Shown in pieces: positions 13,152-21,229 of a DNA stretch of 21,229 nt. The DNA is from Allosediminivita sp964397775 (lineage in GTDB: Bacteria; Pseudomonadota; Alphaproteobacteria; Rhodobacterales; Rhodobacteraceae), in assembly GCA_964397775.1 (NCBI GenBank), contig CAYNKL010000066.1:1-21229 (forward strand). The letters are read 5' to 3'. The stretch's first letter is position 1; every line of letters starts with the position of its first letter. Made by a program: the position numbers and the translations under genes. The notes beneath the pieces are model-generated. The model was not told the DNA's origin and searched no databases. It saw only the letters and a program-made list of their open reading frames with translations.

Positions 13152-15401
13152 ATGACCACGTTGCGGCAGAAATATCTCACGAAACCGATCCATCGTTGGG
13201 CGCGGGGCGCCCTGCCACGGCTATCCAAGACCGAGTCCGAGGCGCTTTCGGCCGGGGACGTCTGGTGGGAGGCGGAGCTCTTCTCGGGCAACCCCGACTG
13301 GAGCAAGCTGTCCGAGGTTAAGGCGCCCAAGCTTTCACCGGACGAGCAGGCCTTCATCGACGGGCCCTGCGTCGCGCTCTGCGAGATGCTCGACGACTGG
13401 GCCATCAACCACGAAACCGCCGACCTGCCGCCCGAAGTCTGGAAGTTCATGGGCGACCAGGGCTTTTTCGGGATGATCATCCCGAAGGACCACGGGGGCC
13501 TCGGGTTTTCCGCCTTCGGCCACTCCGAGGTGGTGCGCTACATCTCCACCCGCTCGGTCGCGGCGGCGGTGACCGTCATGGTACCCAACTCGCTCGGGCC
13601 CGGGGAATTGCTGCTGCAGTTCGGCACGAAAGACCAGCAGAAGCACTGGCTGCCCCGCCTCGCCGACGGGCGCGAGCTGCCGGCCTTCGGGCTGACCAGC
13701 GCCGAGGCCGGGTCGGATGCCTCGGCCATGGTGGACGAGGGCGTTATCTGTCGCGGCACCTGGAACGGCGAAGAGGTGCTCGGCATCCGCCTGAACTGGG
13801 CCAAGCGCTACATCACGCTCGCGCCCGTCTGCACCGTGCTGGGGCTGGCCTTCAAGCTGCGCGATCCCGACGGGCTTCTGGGCGATGAGGCCGAGATCGG
13901 CATCACCTGCGCGCTGGTGCCCACAGACCTGCCCGGTGTCGTGACCGGGCGGCGGCATATTCCGTCCTCGACGATGTTCCAGAACGGGCCGACCGAGGGG
14001 CACGATGTCTTCATCCCGCTCGACAACATCATCGGCGGCGCCGAGCGTGCCGGACAGGGCTGGATGATGCTGATGAGCGCGCTGGCGGCCGGGCGGGGCA
14101 TCTCGCTGCCCTCGCTTTCGGCGGCGGCCATGTCGCTTTGCGCGCACAGCTCTGGTGCCTATGCCCGGGTGCGCGAGCAGTTCGGCCTGCCCATCGGCAA
14201 GTTCGAGGGCATCCAGGCGCCGCTCGGGGCGCTTGCGGCAGGGGCCTACGAGCTTGACGCCGCGCGGCGGCTCACCTGCGCGGGGCTCGACGAGGGCCGG
14301 TCGCTGGCGGTGATCTCGGCGATCATGAAGCTGCACGGCACCAACCGGATGCGCGAGGGGCTGAACCACGCGATGGACATCCACTCGGGCAAGGCGGTGA
14401 TCGACGGGCCGAAGAACTACCTGATGCCGCTCTACAAGGCGATGCCGATCGGGATCACGGTGGAGGGCGCCAATATCGTCACCCGCAACCTGATCGTCTT
14501 TGGACAGGGGTCGATCCGGGCGCATCCGCACCTTCTGGACGAGATGCAGGCGCTCGAGGAAGAGGACGAGGAAAAGACCATCGAGGCCTTCGACCGCCAT
14601 TTCTGGGCGCACGTGGGCCATTCGACGAAGACCTTCTTCCGCGCGCTCGGCCGTGGCTGGACCGGCGGGCTTTTCGCTCCGGCGCCCGACGCGGGCGGGG
14701 CCACCTGGATCTACCGGCAGGTGGCGCGGTGGTCGGCGGCCTACGCGCTGACGGCGGATTTCGCCTTTCTCACCATGGGCGGCGGGCTGAAGCGCAAGGA
14801 GATGATCTCGGCCCGGATGGGCGACATCCTGTCGGATCTCTACATCCTCACGGCCGCGCTGAAGCGCTGGCAGGACGACGGGCGGCCCTCGGCGGATCTT
14901 CCGCTGCTGGAGCATTCGGCGCATTCGGCGCTGGCGCGCATCCACCGCTCAATGGACGAGGTGCTGGCCAACCTGCCCGCCCGCTGGGCGGCCTGGCTGC
15001 TGCGCGCGGTGACACGCACCGGGCGCGCGGCGCGCGGGCCGAATGACAATGTCACGCAGGCCTGCGCGGAACTGCTGCTCAAGCCCTCCAAGACACGTGA
15101 CCGGATCGTCGGGCGGCTTCATTCCAGCGGTCGGCGCGACGATCTTGGCGCGCTCGAGGATGCCTTTGCCCGCGTGATCGAGGCCGAGCCCATCCGCAAG
15201 CGGCTGCGCGAGGTCAAGCAGACGCCGGAACAGGGGCTGGCCGAGGGGCGCATCAGCGAGGCCGAGAAAACCCAGCTCGACGCCATGCAGAAGGCCGTCG
15301 CGAAGGTGATCGCGGTGGACGATTTCACACCCGAGGCGCTGGGACGGCACTTCCCGGCCTATACGCATGACCACAAATCCAGACCGGAGGCCGCGGAATG
15401 A
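13152..15401 (+). CDS. fadE: Acyl-CoA dehydrogenase, FadE type
   Basis: This 749-residue flavoenzyme is of the long FadE class (E. coli FadE is about 814 residues; ordinary acyl-CoA dehydrogenases about 380). It catalyses the first step of beta-oxidation, acyl-CoA to trans-2-enoyl-CoA with FAD. Seen: FFGMIIPKDHGGLGFSAFGHSEV (105-127), the flavin-contacting LTSAEAGSDA (181-190), EGHDVFIPLDNIIGG, and the middle-domain REQFGLPIGKFEGIQAPLG. The C-terminal extension beyond about residue 450, rich in acidic and Arg segments, matches the FadE-specific DUF1974 region. A strong AAGGGAGG precedes the ATG; in-frame codons further upstream lie in noncoding sequence. It is the first gene of a four-gene operon, with its stop overlapping the next start (ATGA). 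Confidence 0.95.
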   Translation: MTTLRQKYLTKPIHRWARGALPRLSKTESEALSAGDVWWEAELFSGNPDWSKLSEVKAPKLSPDEQAFIDGPCVALCEMLDDWAINHETADLPPEVWKFMGDQGFFGMIIPKDHGGLGFSAFGHSEVVRYISTRSVAAAVTVMVPNSLGPGELLLQFGTKDQQKHWLPRLADGRELPAFGLTSAEAGSDASAMVDEGVICRGTWNGEEVLGIRLNWAKRYITLAPVCTVLGLAFKLRDPDGLLGDEAEIGITCALVPTDLPGVVTGRRHIPSSTMFQNGPTEGHDVFIPLDNIIGGAERAGQGWMMLMSALAAGRGISLPSLSAAAMSLCAHSSGAYARVREQFGLPIGKFEGIQAPLGALAAGAYELDAARRLTCAGLDEGRSLAVISAIMKLHGTNRMREGLNHAMDIHSGKAVIDGPKNYLMPLYKAMPIGITVEGANIVTRNLIVFGQGSIRAHPHLLDEMQALEEEDEEKTIEAFDRHFWAHVGHSTKTFFRALGRGWTGGLFAPAPDAGGATWIYRQVARWSAAYALTADFAFLTMGGGLKRKEMISARMGDILSDLYILTAALKRWQDDGRPSADLPLLEHSAHSALARIHRSMDEVLANLPARWAAWLLRAVTRTGRAARGPNDNVTQACAELLLKPSKTRDRIVGRLHSSGRRDDLGALEDAFARVIEAEPIRKRLREVKQTPEQGLAEGRISEAEKTQLDAMQKAVAKVIAVDDFTPEALGRHFPAYTHDHKSRPEAAE

Positions 15402-16684
15402 CAGGACGACCCGTCTACATCGTGGATGGCGCAAGAACGCCGTTCCTCAAGGCCCGCGGGGGGCCGGGACCCTTCACGCCGGTCGACCTGGCCGTGCAGT
15501 GCGGGCGCCCTCTGCTGGCCCGCCAGCCGATCCCGCGCGAGGCCATCGACCTTGTTGTGCTGGGCTGCGTGAACGTGATCGCCGACGAGATGAACCCGGC
15601 CCGCGTCGCCGCGCTGCGGCTCGGCCTGCCGGAACAGACGGTCGCCTTTACCATGCAGATCAACTGCGGATCGGGCATGCAGAGCATCGACACCGCCTAC
15701 CGCTACATCCGCGATGGATCGCACGAGATGATCCTGGCCGGCGGCGCCGAAGCACTGAGCCATTCGCCGCTGGTACTGCGCGAGAAGGCCGTGGAATGGT
15801 ACGCGGGCATGGCGCAGGCCAAGGGGCCGGTCGACACCGCGCGCCGCATGGGCGGACTGCGGCCCGACTTCTTCAAGCCCGTCATCGGGTTGGAGCGCGG
15901 GCTGACCGATCCGATCACCGAGCTCAACATGGGCCAGACCGCCGAGGTGCTGGCCCACCGCTTCGGCATCTCGCGCGAGGACGCCGACGCCTATGCCGTC
16001 GAAAGCCATCACCGGCTGGCCCGCGCGCAGGAGGCGGGGCTGCTCGACGGCGAGGTGGAGCCTGCCTTCGATACCGACGGCGGGGTGCACGAACGGGACG
16101 ATGGCGTGCGCCCGAACAGCGACATGGCCTCTCTCGCCAAGCTGAAGCCGGTTTTCGAGAAACCGCACGGCAAGGTGACGGCGGGCAATGCCTCGCAGAT
16201 CACCGACGGGGCGTCGTGGACGCTGCTCGCCTCGGAAAAGGCTGTCGAGGCGCACGGGCTTACCCCCATCGCGCGGATCGCCGACAGCGACTGGGCCGCG
16301 CTCGACCCGTCGATCATGGGGCTGGGGCCTGTGCTGTCGGCGACGCCCCTCGCACAGCGCCACGGCTTCGGACCCGATGACATCGACCTGTGGGAAATCA
16401 ACGAAGCCTTCGCCGCGCAGGTGCTGTCCTGCCTCGCGGCCTGGGAGGACGATGCCTTCTGCCGCGAGCTTCTGGGCTACGAGAGCGCCTTCGGGCGGAT
16501 CGCCCGCGACAGGCTCAACGTCGACGGCGGCGCGATCTCGCTGGGCCACCCTGTGGGCACCAGCGGCAACCGCATCGTGCTGCATCTTGCCAACGCATTG
16601 AAACAGCGCGGCGCCCGCCGCGGCATCGCCACCGAATGCATCGGCGGCGGCCTGGGCGGCGCCATGCTGCTGGAGGCCGCATGA
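15398..16684 (+). CDS. fadI: Acetyl-CoA acyltransferase (FadI-like thiolase)
   Basis: This 428-residue thiolase carries out the last beta-oxidation step, cleaving 3-ketoacyl-CoA with CoA to acetyl-CoA and a shortened acyl-CoA. Catalytic residues are visible: nucleophile Cys90 in QINCGSGMQ, EINEAFAAQ, His384 in LGHPVGTSG and Cys414 in TECIGGGLGG. An insert between EAFAAQ and the NVDGG motif (AWEDDAFCRELLGYESAFGRI) matches the position of the insert in FadI rather than the shorter FadA. GGAGG seven bases before the ATG and a 4-base overlap with fadE show translational coupling. Its own stop overlaps the next ATG. A biosynthetic (PhaA-type) role is less likely in this operon. Confidence 0.93.
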   Translation: MTGRPVYIVDGARTPFLKARGGPGPFTPVDLAVQCGRPLLARQPIPREAIDLVVLGCVNVIADEMNPARVAALRLGLPEQTVAFTMQINCGSGMQSIDTAYRYIRDGSHEMILAGGAEALSHSPLVLREKAVEWYAGMAQAKGPVDTARRMGGLRPDFFKPVIGLERGLTDPITELNMGQTAEVLAHRFGISREDADAYAVESHHRLARAQEAGLLDGEVEPAFDTDGGVHERDDGVRPNSDMASLAKLKPVFEKPHGKVTAGNASQITDGASWTLLASEKAVEAHGLTPIARIADSDWAALDPSIMGLGPVLSATPLAQRHGFGPDDIDLWEINEAFAAQVLSCLAAWEDDAFCRELLGYESAFGRIARDRLNVDGGAISLGHPVGTSGNRIVLHLANALKQRGARRGIATECIGGGLGGAMLLEAA

Positions 16685-18759
16685 CGGGACCGGTTCTGAC
16701 ATTCCTGGGCGAAACGAAGCTCGAGCTCGGGCCCACCGAGGGGCTTGCCCCCAAGGACAACTGGCGCAGCGCGACGGATGCCGACGGCGTGGCCTGGCTG
16801 GTGCTGGACGTGGTCGACAGCGGCACCAACACGATCTCGGCCGAGGTGATCCGCGAGCTTGAAGCGCATGTGGCGCGGCTTGAGATGGCAACGCCGAAGG
16901 CTGTGGTGATCCGCTCGGCCAAGCTCAAGGGCTTTGCCGCGGGGGCGGATATCTCGGGCTTTGCGGACATGGCCGACGATGGCGCCGCGGACCTGCTGAA
17001 GCAGGGGCACGATGTGCTCGACCGGCTGGCCGCCCTGCCCTGCCCGACCATCGCGGTGGTGCACGGTGCGGCGCTTGGTGCCGGGTTCGAGCTGGCGCTT
17101 GCCTGCGACGCGCGGATCCTGGTCGATGGCGGCTCTTTCGGCTTTCCCGAGGTACAGCTTGGCCTGCACCCGGGGCTTGGCGGCACCTTCCGCCTGCCCG
17201 CGCTGATCGACCCGCTCGAGGCAATGACGCTCATGCTTTCCGGCAAGACGGCGCACACCGGCAAGGCCAGGAAGCTCGGCATCGCCGACGAGGTGACCGA
17301 GGAACGGCACGTGGCCGCCGCGGTTCGGACCCTGGCGTCTAAGGGTCCACCCAAGCGCGACACTGGGCTGAAAGCACGGGCGCTGTCGCTCAAGTCCGCG
17401 CGCGGGTTCGCGGCCAAGCGCATGCGCGCCGAAACCACGAAACAGGCGCCGCAGGAGCATTACCCCGCCCCCTATGCGCTGATCGACATGTGGGAAGAGC
17501 ACGGCGACGATCCCAAGGCCATGCAGGCCGCCGAGATCGAGAGCTTTGCGCGTCTTCTGGAAACCGATACCGCCCGCAACCTGATGCGCGTCTTCTTCCT
17601 GCGGCAGGGCCTCAAGGCGGACGGGCCCGGCACAAGCGGCATCGACCACGTGCATGTCATCGGCGCGGGCGCGATGGGCGCCGACATCGCCGCCTGGGCG
17701 GCGGTAAAGGGCCGGACCGTGACGCTGGGCGACGTCGAGACCGCCCCGCTTGGCGCGGCGATCAAGCGGGCGCGCGAGACGTGCAAGGGCGCGCACCTCT
17801 CCGACGCCGAAACACGCGATGCGCTCGACCGGCTGATGCCCGATCCGAAGGGATACGGCGTGGCCAAGGCCGACCTCGTGATCGAGGCGGGGCCGGAGGA
17901 TGCGGCGCTCAAGGCGAAGATCTACGCAGACATCGCGGAGCGCCTGAAACCCGGTGCGATCCTTGCCAGCAATACCTCGAGCCTCCGGCTTGCCAAGCTG
18001 GCCGACAAGGTGCCCGAGGCCGCGCGCTTTGCCGGGCTTCATTTCTTCAATCCGGTCGCGAAGATGCAGCTTGTCGAAGTGGTCTCGCACAGTGGTACGG
18101 ACCCGAAGATTGCGGACCGGCTTGCCGCCTTCTGCACCGAGATCAGCCGCCTGCCGGCGCGCGTGACCGACCATCCCGGCTTTCTCGTGAACCGCGCGCT
18201 GACGCCCTACCTGATGGAGGCCATGACGCTGATCGACGAAGGCGTGGCGAAGGAAGAGATCGACCGCGCCGCGCTGCGCTTCGGCATGCCCATGGGGCCG
18301 GTGACGCTGGCCGACCAGGTTGGGCTCGACATCTGCCTGCACGTGGCCGAAAGCCTGCAGGCCGATCTCGACAAGCCCATGGCCGAGATCCCTGGTTGGC
18401 TGCGCGAGAAGGTGGACCGCGGCGAGACCGGCAAGAAGGCGGGCCAGGGCTTCTACGACTGGTCGGACGGTGCGTCCGAGCCCGGGACGGGCGAAGGGGA
18501 CGACGCCGCCCTGACCGACCGGCTGATCCTGCCCATGCTGGATGCCTGCGTCGAGTGCCTGCGGCTTGGCGTGGCGCGCGACGCGGATCAGGTGGATGGC
18601 GCGATGATCTTCGGCACCGGCTTTGCCCCCTTCCGCGGCGGCCCGATGCACTACGCCCGCAGCCGTGGCATCGAAGAAGTCCGCGACACGCTGCAAGGGC
18701 TGGCGGATCGTCACGGCCCGCGCTTTGCCCCCGATGCGGGATGGTCGACACTTGCCTGA
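16681..18759 (+). CDS. fadJ: Bifunctional enoyl-CoA hydratase / 3-hydroxyacyl-CoA dehydrogenase (FadJ/FadB-type)
   Basis: This 692-residue fusion catalyses the two middle steps of beta-oxidation. The N-terminal crotonase domain has the oxyanion-hole GFAAGADISGF (84-94), HGAALGAGFELALACD (128-143) and FPEVQLGLHPGLGG (155-168) with both catalytic glutamates (Glu137, Glu157). The NAD-binding dehydrogenase domain starts at about 322 with VHVIGAGAMGADIA (GxGxxG at 328-333) and carries LHFFNPV with catalytic His454 and DHPGFLVNRAL. A C-terminal 3HCDH repeat ends with FGTGFAPFRGGPMHYA. GGAGG lies four bases before the ATG, and the start overlaps the thiolase stop. The length (about 690) fits FadJ/FadB. 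FadJ is chosen because the partner is FadI-like; the assignment between the two is not certain. Confidence 0.94.
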   Translation: MTGPVLTFLGETKLELGPTEGLAPKDNWRSATDADGVAWLVLDVVDSGTNTISAEVIRELEAHVARLEMATPKAVVIRSAKLKGFAAGADISGFADMADDGAADLLKQGHDVLDRLAALPCPTIAVVHGAALGAGFELALACDARILVDGGSFGFPEVQLGLHPGLGGTFRLPALIDPLEAMTLMLSGKTAHTGKARKLGIADEVTEERHVAAAVRTLASKGPPKRDTGLKARALSLKSARGFAAKRMRAETTKQAPQEHYPAPYALIDMWEEHGDDPKAMQAAEIESFARLLETDTARNLMRVFFLRQGLKADGPGTSGIDHVHVIGAGAMGADIAAWAAVKGRTVTLGDVETAPLGAAIKRARETCKGAHLSDAETRDALDRLMPDPKGYGVAKADLVIEAGPEDAALKAKIYADIAERLKPGAILASNTSSLRLAKLADKVPEAARFAGLHFFNPVAKMQLVEVVSHSGTDPKIADRLAAFCTEISRLPARVTDHPGFLVNRALTPYLMEAMTLIDEGVAKEEIDRAALRFGMPMGPVTLADQVGLDICLHVAESLQADLDKPMAEIPGWLREKVDRGETGKKAGQGFYDWSDGASEPGTGEGDDAALTDRLILPMLDACVECLRLGVARDADQVDGAMIFGTGFAPFRGGPMHYARSRGIEEVRDTLQGLADRHGPRFAPDAGWSTLA

Positions 18760-20599
18760 GGCCCCGACCCGCTTCACCGATGCCGAGGCCATGGCGCGCG
18801 AGATCGTCGCACGCCTCGGCAAGGACCTGCGGATCGGCCTGCCCCTGGGGCTTGGCAAGCCGGTCACGCTGCTGAACGCGCTGACCCGCCTCGCCGTCGA
18901 GGACCCGGAGCTCAAGCTCACCATCTTCACCGCGCTGACGCTGGAACGGCCCGCGCCCTCGGGCGACATGCAGAAGCGCTTTCTCGAACCGGCGCTCGAC
19001 CGGCTGTTCGGCGCCTATCCGCAGATCGACTACGCCGCCATGCTGCGCGCGGGCACCCTGCCCGCCAATATCGAGGTGCGGGAGTTCTTCTTCCTTGCCG
19101 GGCGCTGGCTGGGCGTCGCGCCTGCGCAGCAGGATTACATCTCGGTCAACTACAGCCACGCCCGCGATGTCTTGCTGGCGCATGAGCCGAACCTGATCCT
19201 GCAACTTGTCGCGGAGGACGAAGACCGGCTGAGCATGTCCTGCAACCCCGACATCACCGCCGATCTCATGGGGATGCGCCGCGACGGACGGCTGACCGCG
19301 CTCTTCGCCGGCGAGGTGAACCTCGAGCTGCCCTTCATGGAGGGCAAGGCCGCCTTCCCGGGCCACGAGGCGGACCTGCTGCTCGATCCGCCCGAACCCT
19401 TCGAGCTGTTCTCGGCGGTCAAGCGGCCGGTGGACGACGCCTCCCACGCCATCGGGCTGCATGTCTCGCGGCTGGTGCCCGACGGTGGCACGCTGCAGAT
19501 CGGCATCGGCGCCATCGGCGATGACGTGGCCCAGGCCCTGCTGCTGCGCGACCGGGGCGAGGTGGCGGAGATCCACGCGGCGAGCCCCTTCCCCGGCGGC
19601 GGCTTCGCCGAGGACGCGCCCTTCGAGACCGGGCTCTACGGGGTGACCGAAATGCTGGTCGACGGGCTGCTGCAGCTTTTCGAGGCCGGCGTGATCCGAC
19701 GCGAGGCGGAGGGTGCGGCAATCCACGCGGGCTTCTTCGTGGAAAGCCGCGATTTCTACGCCCGGCTGCGCAAGATGCCGCCTGAGAAGCGCGCGAAGAT
19801 CGCCATGGCCCCGGTGAGCTACACCAACACCCTGCTCGGTGGCGAGGCGGACCGCAGGGCGGCCCGGCAGGGCGCCCGCTTCGTCAATTCGGCGATGAAG
19901 GTCACGCTGCTGGGCGCGGTGAACTCCGACACGCGCGCCGAGGGCCAGGTCGTCAGCGGTGTCGGCGGGCAACACGACTTCGTCACGCAGGCCCATGCGC
20001 TCGAAGACGGGCGGTCGATCATCACTCTTCCCGCCACGCGGCGGGGCTCCGGTGGCCTCGAGAGCAACATCGTCTGGGACAACCTCCCCGAAACCGTGCC
20101 GCGCCACCTGCGCGACGTGGTCGTGACGGAATACGGCATCGCCGACCTGCGCGGCCGCAGCGATGCCGAGGTCGTGGCAGCGCTGCTGAACGTGGCCGAC
20201 AGCCGGTTTCAGGACAGGCTCCTGGAACAGGCAAAAGCGGCCGGGAAGATCCCCTCCGGCCACGAGATCCCGGAGGCGCATCGCACGAACCTGCCCGAGA
20301 CCGTCAACAGCTGGCTCCGGCCCTTCCGCGGCACACGGCTGCCCGACTTCCCCTTCGGCACGGATTTCGACGCAACCGAGCGCCGCCTGCTGCCCGCGCT
20401 GGAGCTATTGGCGCGGTCGCAAGGCTCGCGCAGGCAGCTTCTCACCCTCGCCGCCCGGGGCCTACGCCAGCGCAGTGCCTACGGAGACGAACTCGACCGC
20501 ATGGGACTGGCGCACCCGACCTCGCTCCGCGACCACCTGACCGCCGCAGCCCTCGCAGGCGCGCTCGCCCAGACGGCGCACTCAGTCAGTGCCAATTGA
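18734..20599 (+). CDS. Acetyl-CoA hydrolase/transferase family protein
   Basis: This protein of about 621 residues is related to the acetyl-CoA hydrolase/transferase (CoA-transferase family I) group. Seen: an N-terminal IGLPLGLGKPVTLLNALTRLA, a central DGGTLQIGIGAIGDDVAQALLLR matching the glycine-rich family segment, and a C-terminal SGVGGQHDFVTQAHAL...SIITLPATRRG with TEYGIADLRGRS, the conserved acetyl-CoA hydrolase C-domain motifs. It would hydrolyse or transfer CoA from an acyl-CoA, for example regenerating free CoA or activating a fatty acid. Start choice: the ATG at 18734 lies inside the end of fadJ; a TTG at 18752 with GGGATGG seven bases upstream is an alternative. Overlap with fadJ shows it is the fourth gene of the beta-oxidation operon. 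The protein is longer than the usual ~500-residue Ach1-like enzymes. Confidence 0.87.
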   Translation: MRDGRHLPEAPTRFTDAEAMAREIVARLGKDLRIGLPLGLGKPVTLLNALTRLAVEDPELKLTIFTALTLERPAPSGDMQKRFLEPALDRLFGAYPQIDYAAMLRAGTLPANIEVREFFFLAGRWLGVAPAQQDYISVNYSHARDVLLAHEPNLILQLVAEDEDRLSMSCNPDITADLMGMRRDGRLTALFAGEVNLELPFMEGKAAFPGHEADLLLDPPEPFELFSAVKRPVDDASHAIGLHVSRLVPDGGTLQIGIGAIGDDVAQALLLRDRGEVAEIHAASPFPGGGFAEDAPFETGLYGVTEMLVDGLLQLFEAGVIRREAEGAAIHAGFFVESRDFYARLRKMPPEKRAKIAMAPVSYTNTLLGGEADRRAARQGARFVNSAMKVTLLGAVNSDTRAEGQVVSGVGGQHDFVTQAHALEDGRSIITLPATRRGSGGLESNIVWDNLPETVPRHLRDVVVTEYGIADLRGRSDAEVVAALLNVADSRFQDRLLEQAKAAGKIPSGHEIPEAHRTNLPETVNSWLRPFRGTRLPDFPFGTDFDATERRLLPALELLARSQGSRRQLLTLAARGLRQRSAYGDELDRMGLAHPTSLRDHLTAAALAGALAQTAHSVSAN

Positions 20600-20613
20600 A
20601 CTGTGAAGGATTA

Positions 20614-20642
20614 TGGCGGAGCGGACAGGACTGGCATCGAAC
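20614..20642 (-). other. tRNA 3'-end-like fragment (possible att remnant)
   Basis: Read on the minus strand, 29 bases run GTTCGA, TGCCA, then GTCCTGTCCGCTCCGCCA. Apart from the 5-base TGCCA insertion and one C-to-T change this matches my memory of the T-loop-to-CCA end of alphaproteobacterial tRNA-Asp. No cloverleaf can be formed upstream, so it is not an intact tRNA. Such fragments mark att sites of elements that integrate in tRNA genes; the lower-GC ORF begins about 100 bases to the right. Confidence 0.4.
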
Positions 20643-20741
20643 GTTCTCAGCGCGTGATCGCGCACCTCCGGGCGATGCCGGGCACCACAGCAAAGCCCGG
20701 AGTGCCTCGGTACCACAAAAAGAAAATCGAGATGCCTGATT

Positions 20742-21227
20742 CTATCCCAGATCTATGTCGAGAATGAGCCTCTTGCGAGCGTCGTCGAGCCAGGATTTAA
20801 CCAGTTCACGCACGCCGTCATAGATAGCCGGGCTGAGTGATAGCTTCTGGGCTGATAGCCAATAATCGAGTTCGTTTGCGCCCCATGACACGAAGAGGAT
20901 GTTCTTCTTCGCGTCTTTGCGAGTGAAACTGAAGGCTCCAAGCGCCACGTTAATCACATCACCCGCTGCCTCGGCGCTGCCAATTTGGAAATTGCCACCG
21001 GTGGTCTGCGAGGTTTCGAAGTCAAAGAGCTTTATCTTGCTGTCATCGTCGGCCAGCCCGCGCAGCGCCTCGATCGCGCTCTCCACGATCTTGAACTGAT
21101 TGCCCGTCGCGATCTGTGCAAGCGTCGCAAGGATGACCTTGTCAAAGCTGCCGCTGCCCTGCATTTTCTGAGATGCGGTGAACGGGGCCGCCTCGCGAAC
21201 CCAGCCAAGCAGACTGAGCGTTTCCAT
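20742..21227 (-). CDS. Unrecognised protein, possibly truncated at window edge
   Basis: This 161-residue reading frame runs from an ATG two bases from the window end, so the true start may lie outside. I do not recognise a family. Visible features: SFDKVILATLAQIATGNQFKIVESAIEALRGL (helical), a beta-like FSFTRKDAKKNILFVSWGANELDYWLSAQ, and a C-terminal AIYDGVRELVKSWLDDARKRLILDIDLG. No signal peptide or membrane helix is seen. Its composition differs from the rest of the window: bases 20821-20880 are 50 percent GC against 70 percent in 20281-20340, which suggests acquisition from elsewhere. No ribosome binding site can be judged. Confidence 0.6.
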   Translation of the reverse strand: METLSLLGWVREAAPFTASQKMQGSGSFDKVILATLAQIATGNQFKIVESAIEALRGLADDDSKIKLFDFETSQTTGGNFQIGSAEAAGDVINVALGAFSFTRKDAKKNILFVSWGANELDYWLSAQKLSLSPAIYDGVRELVKSWLDDARKRLILDIDLG

Positions 21228-21229
21228 GT

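Noticed and set aside
12789..13193. 134-residue minus-strand ORF overlapping the fadE start
   Set aside because: Arg/Gly/Cys-rich translation overlapping the fadE ribosome binding site; looks like noncoding shadow.
16477..18969. 830-residue open frame antisense to the fad operon
   Set aside because: Shadow of fadJ caused by high GC at third positions; no domain signature, while the opposite strand carries complete catalytic motifs.
20614..20690. Complete tRNA gene on the minus strand at the right edge
   Set aside because: Only the T-arm/acceptor 3' end matches, with a 5-base insertion; no D or anticodon arms and no matching acceptor 5' strand can be found.
1..21229. CRISPR array, rRNA, transposase or toxin-antitoxin pair
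   Set aside because: No regularly spaced short repeats, no rRNA-like stretch, no transposase motifs, and no adjacent small gene pair with toxin/antitoxin features were seen.

Overview
The window looks like a chromosomal segment of an alphaproteobacterium of the Rhodobacteraceae (Roseobacter/Rhodobacter group). This rests on GC-rich coding DNA, FadE/FadI/FadJ-type beta-oxidation genes, a CpaE-like receiver domain and Flp-like peptide ending in VDWVVLTAA, a CAT-anticodon tRNA of alphaproteobacterial type, and GC-rich intergenic repeats of a kind I recall from this family. The species cannot be named from the sequence alone.

Left part (1-6126). A divergently transcribed HxlR-type regulator faces two exported hydrolases: a Tat-targeted amidohydrolase and a Sec-targeted metallo-beta-lactamase-fold protein. 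A C-rich, gene-free stretch of about 620 bases follows, with two copies of a palindromic GC-rich repeat. Next come a DMT/EamA transporter and a GlcD-like FAD-linked 2-hydroxyacid dehydrogenase, separated by an 88-base structured repeat (copy A).

Middle (6127-11245). A small convergent hypothetical gene and a gene-poor, AT-richer stretch of about 640 bases precede a pair of small + strand genes. These are a Flp-pilin-like peptide and a stand-alone CpaE-type receiver domain lacking its ATPase half. The pair ends three bases before the inverted second copy (B) of the 88-base repeat. On the minus strand lie a Nudix hydrolase and a PiT phosphate transporter in one probable operon. An elongator tRNA-Met and an exported M15-type peptidase follow.

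Right part (11433-21229). A PuuB/DadA-like FAD amine or amino-acid oxidoreductase on the minus strand is followed by a tightly coupled four-gene + strand operon: acyl-CoA dehydrogenase, thiolase, hydratase/3-hydroxyacyl-CoA dehydrogenase and acetyl-CoA hydrolase/transferase. The first three encode a near-complete beta-oxidation cycle. The fourth would release or exchange the CoA. After this operon the base composition drops, a 29-base tRNA 3'-end-like fragment appears, and an unrecognised minus-strand gene runs to the window edge. This may be the margin of an integrated element.

Most of the window is ordinary core metabolism. The items most worth a second look are the inverted 88-base repeats A/B, the orphan Flp/CpaE-receiver pair abutting copy B, the tRNA-like fragment at about 20.63 kb, and the dyad inside the hxlR promoter.
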